Assembly: GCF_014645515.1 (NCBI RefSeq)
Contig: NZ_BMLW01000002.1
Span: 62,001 to 126,000, forward strand
Source of the DNA: Oceanobacillus neutriphilus
GTDB taxonomy: Bacteria; Bacillota; Bacilli; Bacillales; Amphibacillaceae
DNA length: 64,000 nt
Direction of reading: 5' to 3'
A program made the translations under genes and the position numbers. Positions 46,698 to 54,762 of this stretch are shown here, in pieces (within the stretch, counting starts at the first letter, position 1; every line of letters starts with the position of its first letter). The notes under the pieces are model-generated. The model did no database searches. It saw only the letters and a program-made list of their open reading frames with translations, and was not told where the DNA came from.

Positions 46698-47132
46698 ATG
46701 AGATTCATTTTAGCATTCCTAATTAAATTAGTTATGACGACAGTAATATTAGGGATAACATTAGGTATGATTTTTAATATTTCTTTTAGTAACTTAGTTA
46801 TTACCAGCTTAGTTTTAACTGTAGTTGCCTTTGCAGGAGATATGCTGATACTGCCCCGAATAGGCAACATAGCAGCTGCAGTAGGCGACTTTGCACTTGC
46901 TTATATTCTTATCTGGGGGATAGGCTCAATTTTATATGACAGCTTGCTTTCCGTTGATGCTGCTGCATTAATATCTGCCTTCCTGATTACAATAAGCGAG
47001 CTTTTTTATCACAGATATTTACGTAATTTTGTTTTTGATAATGTAGATAGAGACCAAAACCATCTTCATCATGATAACCTGCAAACAGAAGCCGGGGAAG
47101 AATTTTACGATAAAAATGATAAGAACGAATAA
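46698..47132 (+). CDS. YndM family membrane protein (DUF2512)
   Basis: The 144-residue protein has four membrane segments and the YndM pattern (FNISFSNLVITSLVLTVVAFAGDMLILPRIGN). A charged tail follows (FDNVDRDQNHLHHDN...). Members occur in spore formers and have no known function. ATG 46698 follows AAGGAT. A CotF-like coat gene lies after it on the same strand. Confidence 0.82.
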   Translation: MRFILAFLIKLVMTTVILGITLGMIFNISFSNLVITSLVLTVVAFAGDMLILPRIGNIAAAVGDFALAYILIWGIGSILYDSLLSVDAAALISAFLITISELFYHRYLRNFVFDNVDRDQNHLHHDNLQTEAGEEFYDKNDKNE

Positions 47133-47246
47133 AGAAGGTTGGTACTGATTCATTTTTCACGCATGATTTTTCTGCACATGGATAAGGTGTATAAATTCAC
47201 TCTCTCTGCAAACCATAAGAAAAATACGATTAAAGGAGAATTTTAT

Positions 47247-47813
47247 ATGAAATTAGCTTCACATGAATTACATGAGTTAAGTGAATTGATCGCAGGATGC
47301 TATAATACAATATCCTGCATGGCCAGCTTTATAAACCAGGCTCAAGATCCTGAACTGAAGGGGTTATTACAAAAGCATTTCCCATTACATGTCCAAGATT
47401 ATAATTTAAAAGTAGAGTTTGTTCAAAGTCAAACAACACCTGATATTACAAAATTTCAACCGGCTAAAATAAATCCTGTGCTGGGATCTTATACGCAGGC
47501 TCCTGTTTCTGAGTTTCCATCTGCGACACCCCGGACAGAAGTACAACAGCATACTGACCGTGAAATTGCTACAGCTTATCTTATGAATCAGAAAAGTTCT
47601 GCCAAAAACTACGGTAATGCTTCTGTAGAGTGCGCCAACCCTGATTTAAGAACATTTTTGGAGCACGCTTTTTTAAATAGTAATCATCATGCCTATGATA
47701 TTTGGCAGTATATGACTAAAAAAGGGTATTACCCGTTAATGGCTGCACCAGATCAAGCAATACAGACTGTAGCATCTATCTATCAGCCAGTAGAGCAGCC
47801 GTCTCAAATTTAA
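47247..47813 (+). CDS. CotF-like spore coat protein
   Basis: The 188-residue protein has the helical CotF/ferritin-like layout, with LHELSELIAGCYNTISCMASFINQAQDPELKGLLQ at the front and DREIATAYLMNQKSSAKNYGNASVECANPDLRTFLEHAF in the second half. CotF-like proteins are part of the spore coat. ATG 47247 is set by AAAGGAGAA; the longer frame from 47139 has no such site. Its presence supports a spore-forming host. Confidence 0.82.
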   Translation: MKLASHELHELSELIAGCYNTISCMASFINQAQDPELKGLLQKHFPLHVQDYNLKVEFVQSQTTPDITKFQPAKINPVLGSYTQAPVSEFPSATPRTEVQQHTDREIATAYLMNQKSSAKNYGNASVECANPDLRTFLEHAFLNSNHHAYDIWQYMTKKGYYPLMAAPDQAIQTVASIYQPVEQPSQI

Positions 47814-47825
47814 AAAATAAGAAAA

Positions 47826-47862
47826 AGCAGGAGCAGAAAATAAAATTTTTTCTGCTCCTGCT
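47826..47862 (+). terminator. Terminator of the CotF-like gene
   Basis: AGCAGGAGCAGAAAA pairs with TTTTCTGCTCCTGCT around a 7-base loop. The rest of the gap to the PGA operon carries only the hairpin at 48031-48059. Confidence 0.8.
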
Positions 47863-48030
47863 CAGCTTATAGAAAAAGTAAAGTATTTTCTCTACAAGCT
47901 TTTTATATTGCAATTCCTCTTGAAAAATTACTGTGTTTTTAAATTAAGTTAGATGATTCCAGTTGATGGAAGAATGACGAGGAACTGAGTCTGTCAGCTT
48001 TAAACCTACGAATCAGCGGCAGCATAAAAA

Positions 48031-48059
48031 TAGGCTGTCAAGGGTGTCTCGACAGCCTA
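48031..48059 (-). terminator. Terminator of the PGA operon
   Basis: TAGGCTGTC and GACAGCCTA form a 9-bp stem with an 11-base loop; on the minus strand it is followed by TTTTTAT. It is about 95 bases past the pgsE stop. Its GCTGTC arm resembles the one at 13335-13389. Confidence 0.75.
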
Positions 48060-48153
48060 AGCCTCTTTTTCTACCATTTTATTTTCCAATCTGGAATTTT
48101 ATTTGAATCCGTATCTATCCTCTCGTAACCATGTCCGCAACGCTGCTCTCAGA

Positions 48154-48342
48154 TTATTCTTCCTCCTGGGCACTGGCAGATTCTGAATCTGCTGCCGCGT
48201 CATTTTCAGCTGCTTCCACATAGCTTCGGATTTGATACCGTTCTGAATCCGATAAATCATCCAATTGTTTGTAATTGGTCATGAATGTTAATGCGAGAAC
48301 AAGCAGTAAAATTGGCGTAATTCCTGATAATATTTTTTTCAT
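48154..48342 (-). CDS. capE: Small PGA-synthesis subunit PgsE/CapE
   Basis: This 62-residue protein has one N-terminal membrane segment (MKKILSGITPILLLVLALTF) and an acidic Ala/Asp/Ser/Glu-rich tail. The size and position, last in the capBCADE order, match CapE/PgsE, a small subunit that raises poly-gamma-glutamate synthesis. ATG 48342 is set by AGGAGGAAGG; the overlapping long frame from 48513 has no support. Confidence 0.75.
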   Translation of the reverse strand: MKKILSGITPILLLVLALTFMTNYKQLDDLSDSERYQIRSYVEAAENDAAADSESASAQEEE

Positions 48343-48370
48343 TTTACCTTCCTCCTGTTCTTTTATATAC

Positions 48371-50020
48371 TCAATTATTTGTATCGGCTTGCCAAACACC
48401 GTTTCTTCGGGAATCTGCAGCTCCATAAATGGAATTGGACTCCTCGTCAATAACAAGTGATTGTATTCCTCCATAAAAGTCAATGTCCGTTTGATTGTAG
48501 ATTTCATATCCACGTGCTCTCAATCCAGATTGGACATCCTTATCCAACTCTGTTTCTGTGAAAATATCATTACCTTCAATATAAAATCTATCATCCTCAA
48601 CTGCATCTTCAAATGGTTCATCAAACATCAAATATTTAACGAGCACTTGTGTCATCACCATGGGAATTCTCTTACCACCTGGTGAGCCAATCCCGATCAT
48701 CTTTTCACCATTTGTCAAAATAGTCGGGCTCGTGAAGCTTCTTGGTGTTTTTCCCGGCTCAATACTATTTAATGAATCATCCTTTGTACTGAAGTTCTCC
48801 ATTTGGTTATTCATAAAAAACCCGGCTACATTATCCCCAGAGCCAAAGAAATTTCCTAATGTATGTGTCGCTGACACCATTGTACCATCTTGATCGATAA
48901 TGACAAAATGTGTCGTATTATCGTGATCTTCCTCGTCTGATACCGAATCATTCACTTCATAATCCTCCGATAGTTCATCAAGTGATATAGTATCTGCCAT
49001 CTGTTGTGTATAATCAGCAGAAGTCAGTTCGTCTGTTGGCAATGTGTCTGTAAATGATGTATCACCCACATTTTGGACACGATCATCATAGGATCGTTTG
49101 GAAATTTCTCCGATCAGATGAATATAATCTCTTTGATTATCTTCTGTCGAAGCGACATTTAATTGTTCAGCCATTTGCAGCGACTGAATTAATGTCACTC
49201 CTGCTAATGGCGGCGGTGCAGAATAAACATCATAGCCGGCAAAGCTGCCGTGAGCCGCCTCATCTGTTGCTGCCGCATAACTGCTTAAATCCTCCGCTTT
49301 TAGAGTTTCCTCATGTTCTAATATTTGATCCGCAATCGGCCCATCATAAAAAGCATCTGCTCCATCTTCCTGGATTAAACGTAATGTTTCTGCTAATTCA
49401 GGCTGTACCAATCTATCATTCACTTCCAGTATTTCACCGTTTGGGAAAAATTCATCTAAGTCTGCAACATCCATCCGGTAAGATCCTTTACCAAGCCGAT
49501 CTACCAAATGTTTATCCACTTCAAATCCTTCCTCCGCATAATCGATAGCCGGCTGAATCAAGTCTTGCATGTCCATAGAACCTAAATCGTTATTAAGCTC
49601 TTCCATTCCTCTTACCAAACCGGGAATAGCAAAGGTTTCCGGTCTCGCACCTGACTCTGGTGCAGTTTCACGATACTCATAGACAGTCGGTTCATCCGCG
49701 TTATGAGGATAGATCAACATCTCCCCACCTCCGCCGATGCCTGAACCATAAGGCTCTACAGTGCCAAGTACGTAGGCAACCACTACGGCGGCATCTGCAG
49801 CATTACCGCCTTCCTCCAGCACTTTCATCCCAGCTTCTACTGCCAATGGATGCGAAGCACTGACCCCATAGCCTTCCGATGAATTCATTGTTTCTGATTG
49901 TTCGACACCATAATCGGTATTTGTCACTTCCTCCTCAAACATTCCTTGCTGTGCGTAAACAAATACCAGTCCTGCTACGACAACAATCGTCAATATCGTC
50001 ATAAGCTTTTTATTGCTCAC
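48371..50020 (-). CDS. capD: Gamma-glutamyltransferase, CapD/Ggt type
   Basis: This 549-residue exported or membrane-anchored Ntn-hydrolase has an N-terminal signal-like segment (residues 5-23). The self-cleavage site is DNTTHF, with Thr about 369 as the likely catalytic nucleophile, and the later GSPGG loop is present. In B. anthracis CapD cuts poly-gamma-glutamate and links it to peptidoglycan; other Ggts transfer glutamyl groups from glutathione. Position inside the PGA operon favours the CapD role. The GTG start overlaps pgsA and follows GAAGGGG. Confidence 0.88.
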   Translation of the reverse strand: MSNKKLMTILTIVVVAGLVFVYAQQGMFEEEVTNTDYGVEQSETMNSSEGYGVSASHPLAVEAGMKVLEEGGNAADAAVVVAYVLGTVEPYGSGIGGGGEMLIYPHNADEPTVYEYRETAPESGARPETFAIPGLVRGMEELNNDLGSMDMQDLIQPAIDYAEEGFEVDKHLVDRLGKGSYRMDVADLDEFFPNGEILEVNDRLVQPELAETLRLIQEDGADAFYDGPIADQILEHEETLKAEDLSSYAAATDEAAHGSFAGYDVYSAPPPLAGVTLIQSLQMAEQLNVASTEDNQRDYIHLIGEISKRSYDDRVQNVGDTSFTDTLPTDELTSADYTQQMADTISLDELSEDYEVNDSVSDEEDHDNTTHFVIIDQDGTMVSATHTLGNFFGSGDNVAGFFMNNQMENFSTKDDSLNSIEPGKTPRSFTSPTILTNGEKMIGIGSPGGKRIPMVMTQVLVKYLMFDEPFEDAVEDDRFYIEGNDIFTETELDKDVQSGLRARGYEIYNQTDIDFYGGIQSLVIDEESNSIYGAADSRRNGVWQADTNN

Positions 50021-51173
50021 TATCAGAACCCCTTCCCTCTAAAGCGTCAGAATGATCTACTTCCAAGATCAGCTTCCCATCTTCTTTTTTAAAATTCTCT
50101 TCCGGCTGGTTTCTCATTAATTGCAAATGAATTTTCATTTGATTGTATTTGTTTTCTGTTACATAAGGCTGGGCCCCGTTTATACGTAATGGAGTAATTT
50201 CAAACCTGCCTGTCCCATCACTTAATAAATCATATTGAACAATAGCGCTATCCTTGGTCCGAGACCACCCCTGATCAAAAACAAAGTTGCCGAGTCCGTA
50301 AAAGATTACGCCATCCTTATATTTTTCTACCTCTTGCAGTACATGGGTGTGATGTCCAATAATAGCATCTGCACCCACATCAATCATCGCCCTTGCTAAC
50401 TCTGTTTGTCTCGGGTGCGGCTGATTATCATATTCAACACCCCAATGCATATTCACAAAAACAAGATCTGCATTTTGATTTGCTTCCTCAATCATCGGAA
50501 AAATATTATCTGGTAGCGCGCGGGCAACACCTGGACGATAACCGAGAGCTGAAAAGCCCTCAACAAGGGCATCTGTATATCCCAGTGTTGCAATCGTTAA
50601 GCCATTTACTTCCTGATAATCAATTGCAGTTGCTTCTTCCAGGTTTTCCCCTGCACCAACATAGTTTAAACCTGCATTATCCAATGCTGATGTCGTATCA
50701 TTCAGTCCTTCTGGTCCAAAATCCATCATGTGATTATTGGCTAAATTAAGCATTGTAAAATTCAGCTCTTTTAAAGCATTGGCTGCCTTCTCATCCGTAT
50801 GTAGATGAATCTGCTTGTCTATTTGTTCATAATTATCTTCATCTTGCAGTAAAATTGGATTTTCAAAATTACCGGACACGTAATCAGCGTTATCAAAGAA
50901 AGGTTTTACTTTCTCAAAGGGATATGCTGCTCCATATTTTTCTGTCACATCTTCCACATGGCGGCCAAACATGATGTCCCCAACGAAAGTAGCCGTGAAC
51001 TCTGAATCAGCCCTTTCTTCCACCTCTGCTACATCGGGTGAAAAGAAGATTTGATGCCCAATGATGAAGATAACAATGGCAGCTAAACCGACAGCCACAT
51101 GTTTACCCGCAGCATTTTTTTGCCGTTTCCCCATTCGTAATATTTTTTCTTGGTATGTTAATTTTTTAGACAT
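50010..51173 (-). CDS. capA: Poly-gamma-glutamate synthesis protein PgsA/CapA
   Basis: The 387-residue protein has an N-terminal membrane anchor (about 25-45) and an extracytoplasmic CapA-type metallophosphatase-like domain with FVGDIMFGRHVED (about 63-75), NLANNHMMDFG (about 144) and VGADAIIGHHTHVLQ (about 260). CapA/PgsA is needed for polymer transport across the membrane. GGAAGGG precedes the ATG. It lies in the usual place after CapC. Confidence 0.93.
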   Translation of the reverse strand: MSKKLTYQEKILRMGKRQKNAAGKHVAVGLAAIVIFIIGHQIFFSPDVAEVEERADSEFTATFVGDIMFGRHVEDVTEKYGAAYPFEKVKPFFDNADYVSGNFENPILLQDEDNYEQIDKQIHLHTDEKAANALKELNFTMLNLANNHMMDFGPEGLNDTTSALDNAGLNYVGAGENLEEATAIDYQEVNGLTIATLGYTDALVEGFSALGYRPGVARALPDNIFPMIEEANQNADLVFVNMHWGVEYDNQPHPRQTELARAMIDVGADAIIGHHTHVLQEVEKYKDGVIFYGLGNFVFDQGWSRTKDSAIVQYDLLSDGTGRFEITPLRINGAQPYVTENKYNQMKIHLQLMRNQPEENFKKEDGKLILEVDHSDALEGRGSDSEQ

Positions 51174-51184
51174 ATTAACCCTTC

Positions 51185-51634
51185 CTATATGATGTAATAG
51201 ACGCTTAAAATAACAAACGTGAGTGCACCTAATAGAAGCGAACTTCCGATTGTAATAAGGGCCCCTTGTTTTTGAATCGTATTCGCAATCAGACCAGGTA
51301 CAATAACTCCGATTCCTCTAAATTCCAATATCTCAAATGGGAGCATTGGATAAGCGTAATCCAGGAGGAGCTTCAACACGATCCCCACCGATAGCATTGC
51401 CGCAAATTTTCTTCGTCCGTAAAGCAGCATAATGCGGGAAAGCCCGTATGTCACAATAACATAGGTTAAAAGACTAATACCGAAAATTACGGCAATAAAT
51501 ATAGGCTGGTCAAAAACAAGTGCTAAATATCCCGGCACAACCAGTCCAGCCGGAACAATACCTGTTTTCTCTGAAAAAAGTAAGCTTATAATCACTCCTA
51601 GCACGAGTGCAATATATAAATCTGAACCAAACAT
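51185..51634 (-). CDS. capC: Poly-gamma-glutamate synthesis membrane protein PgsC/CapC
   Basis: The 149-residue protein has four to five membrane segments and the CapC pattern EKTGIVPAGLVVPGYLAL and ILEFRGIGVIVPGLIANTIQKQG. It forms the membrane part of the PGA synthetase with CapB. It starts one base after the CapB stop, with GAGGATC in front of the ATG. Confidence 0.93.
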   Translation of the reverse strand: MFGSDLYIALVLGVIISLLFSEKTGIVPAGLVVPGYLALVFDQPIFIAVIFGISLLTYVIVTYGLSRIMLLYGRRKFAAMLSVGIVLKLLLDYAYPMLPFEILEFRGIGVIVPGLIANTIQKQGALITIGSSLLLGALTFVILSVYYII

Positions 51635-51635
51635 T

Positions 51636-52814
51636 CTATGATCCTCCTATTTCTGTGTGGGCTAGCAGTTTTTCAACTAAAGGTTCTGCCGCACCATGAA
51701 CGTTCCCAATTCCATAGATGATATTATTAGATGCTAATTCGAATAATGTTTCATAGATTTCGTCAGTTGTTTTTCCTTGAAGATCAATGATTTGATTGAC
51801 TCTAAGTTTCCCTGATTTCACCGCATTCTTAATTGGTTCTGCTTTTTCCCCAATCAATACAAGCTTATCCATCGGGATATGTGGTAAAACATCATCTGAA
51901 AATTGGATGGTCCGGTCCACGCGATCTGCCCGGCAGTTCATTACAACAATTGGAGATTTTGTTGAGTAACCTTGAGACACTACATTTTTCCAAATATTGA
52001 TGGTGGAAGACGGATCATTAGCCGCGAATCCATTGACAAAATATGTCGATCTACTCCCCTGCTTCAAATACTTAATCCGCATTGCCCCCGGATCTGGCTG
52101 TGCCTTAAGCATTCCGCGAAATGCCGTTTCTTCATCAATATCTAATGCTTCAGCAACCGCCAATGCCAGCGAAGCATTTTCCGGAAAGATCATATAATCA
52201 AATTTGCGTATGTATGCCCCGGGAATTTTACTATTATCAGCAATAATCACTTTCGTGTTTCGTTTTGCCGCTTTTTGTTTAAAATAATCTACATAAGGGC
52301 CTTCCGAAATAATTAAATGGCCATTATGCGGAATTGTGGCTGTAAAGGCCTCGGCAACCTCATCCAGAGTAGGCCCCATCACATCCATATGGTCTTCCAG
52401 CACATTAACAATCACACCAATGTTCGCCTGGAGCAGTTTTTCTTGAAATACAATTTGATAATCCGGGTTAACTGCCATACACTCACTGACTAAGGCATCG
52501 GCCCCCAGCTCTGCCGCTTTCTTCACAACCATTTTCTGTTCACCGATATTCGGTCCCTCAGGGCGTCGCTTGATAGGTTCTTCCTCCGATGTATTCCAAT
52601 AAATCATCCTTGCTGAAGTACCAGTTGTTTTACCAATGGTTTTATACCCTGCCTCATTGATAATACCTGTAATTAAACGTGTTACGGTTGATTTCCCGCG
52701 GATTCCATTCACATTGACCCTAATCGGCAGAGCATTCACGTGCTTTTTATGGGAATTCCATTCCATGATACCGATCATCAGCGCAATAACGAGTACAATT
52801 GGAATTAATAACAT
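51636..52814 (-). CDS. capB: Poly-gamma-glutamate synthetase PgsB/CapB
   Basis: This 392-residue amide ligase of the Mur-ligase-like group joins glutamates through their gamma-carboxyl groups. The ATP-binding motif NGIRGKSTVTRLI (about residues 36-48) and later NVLEDHMDVMG (about 137) are intact. An N-terminal membrane segment tethers it. It is the first gene of the five-gene operon. GGAAGGATA precedes the ATG. Presence of the operon implies a PGA capsule or free polymer, which helps halotolerant bacilli resist drying. Confidence 0.95.
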   Translation of the reverse strand: MLLIPIVLVIALMIGIMEWNSHKKHVNALPIRVNVNGIRGKSTVTRLITGIINEAGYKTIGKTTGTSARMIYWNTSEEEPIKRRPEGPNIGEQKMVVKKAAELGADALVSECMAVNPDYQIVFQEKLLQANIGVIVNVLEDHMDVMGPTLDEVAEAFTATIPHNGHLIISEGPYVDYFKQKAAKRNTKVIIADNSKIPGAYIRKFDYMIFPENASLALAVAEALDIDEETAFRGMLKAQPDPGAMRIKYLKQGSRSTYFVNGFAANDPSSTINIWKNVVSQGYSTKSPIVVMNCRADRVDRTIQFSDDVLPHIPMDKLVLIGEKAEPIKNAVKSGKLRVNQIIDLQGKTTDEIYETLFELASNNIIYGIGNVHGAAEPLVEKLLAHTEIGGS

Positions 52815-53437
52815 AACTTATCCTTCCTTTACCATTCTTCAAATCATTTAAACTATAAATTTCTCCTCTTACAATTCCATCCGTTGAAGTATTTCGACAC
52901 ATTTTGACAATGCCTAAGACATTTTAACAAAAAATATATGTTTTGCTATAAAAATACCTTTTTTTATTCTATTTGTAATATCTGAGACTAAACTGACTCT
53001 CTAATGTAATGTCGTAATGTTGTAGAATTAATACACTTACCGTGTGTATATTGCTTAAGTTAAGGAATGCATATGGGTTGAATACTTGCTTGAGACTTGA
53101 GGCCTTATCCTAATTTAATCAATATATTCCATTACTGGATTTCATTTCATTGAGGCAAAATTGTAAAATTTATTAGCCTATTTGTGACCATTGCACTTGA
53201 AACTATATGCTTTGGCGTTTTCCAAAATTTTTATATCGCTTTATTAATGCTTCATTAAACTCGCAATACGCCTCTAGTACCCTACTTCCCATAAATGTCT
53301 TTTCCCAAACTTCACTTTCTGATTGAAAAATTTACCACCCATAGAGCAGCAGCCTCAAGCATAAATGCAAGGAATTCAAGCATATAAAAAAACAGGAGCA
53401 AAAATTTTATATTTGCTCCTGTTTTTTATCTATTATT
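52815..53437. other. Non-coding stretch upstream of the PGA operon
   Basis: No gene was found in 623 bases. On the minus strand the region before capB has A/T-rich promoter-like DNA and two related words, TTAAAATGTC and TCAAAATGTGTC, at about 52931-52899. They could be regulator sites. The terminator of the acetyltransferase gene lies at 53387-53427. Confidence 0.4.
53387..53427 (-). terminator. Terminator of the acetyltransferase gene
   Basis: AAAAAACAGGAGCAAA pairs perfectly with TTTGCTCCTGTTTTTT. The GAGCA stem core resembles that of the terminator at 47826-47862. Confidence 0.85.
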
Positions 53438-53986
53438 CTATTCCGCTTCTTTTTTCCAAAAATACTCTTCTTGTAAAATTCCCATATGAATAATATCATG
53501 CCATCTGCCATCCCGAAATAGTGTCTGTCTGCTTTTCCCTTCCAATTCGAAGCCTAGTTTTTTATATAAATGAATGGCCCGGTCATTAAACGAGAATACC
53601 CGCAGTGAGATTCTATGAAGATTCAGTTCTTGAAAAGCATAATCCAGTAAAAGTGTTAATCCTTCTCCTCCAAATCCTTTTCCCCAATATTCTTTCTCAC
53701 CAATATCAATAATGCATTCTGCGTTCCGATTTTTATAATCCATATTGATTAAGGAAACAATACCGATGGATGCTTCACTTTTCTTATCAACCATCATATA
53801 CCCCTTTGAAGTATCCGACCTTAAAATAGCATATTCCACAAAATCTTCTGTCGCCTTCAGCGGGTAAACATCTAAAGAAGGACTTGTCGAATGCATTACT
53901 TCCACATCATTTCTCCATTTGTGATAAAGCTCTATATCGTCTTTTGTTATCTTCCTTAACTTAACTCTTGCAGATTCAAATAACAT
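53438..53986 (-). CDS. GNAT family N-acetyltransferase (RimJ/SpeG-like)
   Basis: This 182-residue protein has the GNAT fold: RVKLRKITKDDIELYHKWRNDVEV at the front, the acetyl-CoA loop region IIDIGEKEYWGKGFGGEGLTLLLDYAF (about 91-117), and LHRISLRVFSFNDRAIHLYKKLGFELEGKSRQ. Such proteins acetylate ribosomal proteins, polyamines or small toxic molecules; the target is unknown. It follows the TetR stop by four bases, so it probably belongs to the same transcript and regulon. Confidence 0.88.
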   Translation of the reverse strand: MLFESARVKLRKITKDDIELYHKWRNDVEVMHSTSPSLDVYPLKATEDFVEYAILRSDTSKGYMMVDKKSEASIGIVSLINMDYKNRNAECIIDIGEKEYWGKGFGGEGLTLLLDYAFQELNLHRISLRVFSFNDRAIHLYKKLGFELEGKSRQTLFRDGRWHDIIHMGILQEEYFWKKEAE

Positions 53987-53990
53987 ACAA

Positions 53991-54617
53991 TCACTCCTTC
54001 GCTGCCGGATGAGGGCAAATGATATTTTCTAAAGAAAAGAGCAAGATGGCCAATTGTTCTTTTACTTTCGTCTGCTCATGCCCAAGCTGAAAAGTATCCA
54101 GCATCAGGCCATTTATAAAAGAGATAATATATTTGGCAATCGAACCAGCAGGCTGCTGCAGCTGAAATTCTTTATCATACTCTCCCTGGTTCAGCACAGC
54201 TTCTATCGATTTTGCCATTTCATTATAACGCTGTGATAGATAAGGAAAATCCTCTGCATGCTTAGCGTAACGGGAGGACAGAAAGAATTCCGCTTTTGCC
54301 TGAAGTAATGACGCATGAATATTTTCAATAATCTCTTGCTGCATTCCAAGCCAATGCTTTAACTGTGGCCAGAGCAGTTCATGATCAGATGCTTTAAAGA
54401 ACTGCATATCCCTTTGGTCATCTTCCTTTAAAACTTCCATAAACACATGGTCAAGATTATCAAAATAACTGTACATTGCTCCCCTTGATATACCTGCTTC
54501 ATTCATAATATCCTGCATAGATGTCTGCACATAGCCATTTCGGATAAATACCTTTTTCGCCGCCTGAATCAGTTCCTTCTTTTTTTCTTCCTTATAGACT
54601 TCACTTACCTTGGGCAT
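53991..54617 (-). CDS. TetR family transcriptional regulator
   Basis: This regulator of about 208 residues has an N-terminal TetR helix-turn-helix (KELIQAAKKVFIRNGYVQTSMQDIMNEAGISRGAMYSYFDNLDHVF, about 14-58) and a helical effector domain. ATG 54617 follows GAGGTGA; the frame is open further up but not supported. A 20-base-arm inverted repeat covers its own promoter (54639-54690), so it probably represses itself and the acetyltransferase. Confidence 0.92.
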   Translation of the reverse strand: MPKVSEVYKEEKKKELIQAAKKVFIRNGYVQTSMQDIMNEAGISRGAMYSYFDNLDHVFMEVLKEDDQRDMQFFKASDHELLWPQLKHWLGMQQEIIENIHASLLQAKAEFFLSSRYAKHAEDFPYLSQRYNEMAKSIEAVLNQGEYDKEFQLQQPAGSIAKYIISFINGLMLDTFQLGHEQTKVKEQLAILLFSLENIICPHPAAKE

Positions 54618-54638
54618 AAAATCACCTCGACTAAAATA

Positions 54639-54690
54639 AAAACTATACATGGTTGTCGCTTTTATTATAACGACAATCATGTATAGTTTT
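54639..54690. promoter_or_regulatory. Large inverted-repeat operator at the tetR promoter
   Basis: Arms of 20 bases (AAAACTATACATGgTTGTCG at 54639-54658 and its complement at 54671-54690) match at 19 of 20 places around a 12-base centre. On the minus strand TTGAAA and TATAAT, 18 bases apart, form a promoter: one arm fills its spacer and the other lies just past the -10. The size suggests binding by two dimers, as in QacR. This assignment is inferred. Confidence 0.7.
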
Positions 54691-54762
54691 CAAGCTTTAT
54701 CTTTATTTTTGAATTTGTCAGGGCTCCTCCCGACATCTATCCTCTGCTGATCTATATAACCT

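Noticed and set aside
48343-48513. Upstream extension of the small CapE frame
   Set aside because: It overlaps the end of capD in another frame and lacks a ribosome binding site; AGGAGG points to the ATG at 48342.
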